A DNA stretch of 64,000 bases from Morinoia aosen. Taxonomy: Eukaryota > Arthropoda > Malacostraca > Amphipoda > Talitridae. This document shows, piece by piece, positions 63,999-64,000 of this stretch (positions are counted from its first letter, which is position 1; each line of letters opens with the position of its first letter). A program made the translations under genes and the position numbers. Below the pieces are notes generated by a model. That model did no database searches. It saw only the letters and a program-made list of their open reading frames with translations, and had not been told where the DNA came from. Where the stretch lies: contig CM059579.1 in NCBI GenBank assembly GCA_030386875.1, positions 18,820,484 to 18,884,483 on the forward strand. Reading direction: 5' to 3'.

Positions 63999-64000
63999 CA

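Overview
The window looks like nuclear DNA of an animal, most likely an arthropod. It is AT-rich, with two intron-containing host genes of conserved eukaryotic families set among many transposable elements. The species cannot be fixed from the sequence. The arthropod guess rests on the mix of Ty3/Gypsy, CR1-like, hAT, piggyBac-type and Tc1/mariner-type elements.

Layout. (1) 1-6740: a Ty3/Gypsy LTR retrotransposon on the + strand, with gag, a -1 frameshift signal, a very long pol and the 3' LTR; its 5' LTR lies outside the window. (2) 6741-8899: an intergenic flank with hairpins, an A-rich tract and a 1-kb fold-back element flanked by TTAA. (3) 8914-22075, + strand: a six-exon VTA1 (LIP5) gene, 269 codons, with introns full of MITE-type elements. 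(4) 23324-44738, - strand: a complete 17-exon TBCK gene (902 codons: pseudokinase, TBC and rhodanese-like domains), convergent with VTA1. (5) 44739-47110: intergenic with another MITE. (6) 47115-57962: a cluster of non-LTR retrotransposons. It holds three copies of one minus-strand family (PHD plus SGNH/esterase ORF1) and one plus-strand CR1-like element, the two long ones lying head to head. (7) 57963-61356: intergenic, little recognised. (8) 61357-63998, - strand: a second, different Ty3/Gypsy element cut by the window edge.

The host genes were assembled exon by exon. Every intron has GT-AG ends and every exon phase joins in frame, so both models are close to complete. VTA1 is an ESCRT-III/Vps4 cofactor. 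TBCK is a Rab-GAP-like scaffold of the endolysosomal system. Nothing shows that their neighbourhood is functional.

The most unusual feature is in TBCK. Two of its introns begin with minisatellites whose repeat unit is the exon-intron junction itself. After exon 8, a 22-nt exon end plus a GTRAGT donor is repeated about 32 times. After exon 11, the donor is repeated about 14 times. Other points are a degenerate OTU-like domain (Cys to Ser) inside the Ty3/Gypsy pol, a textbook gag-pol frameshift site, and fold-back elements sitting within about 20 nt of two VTA1 exons.
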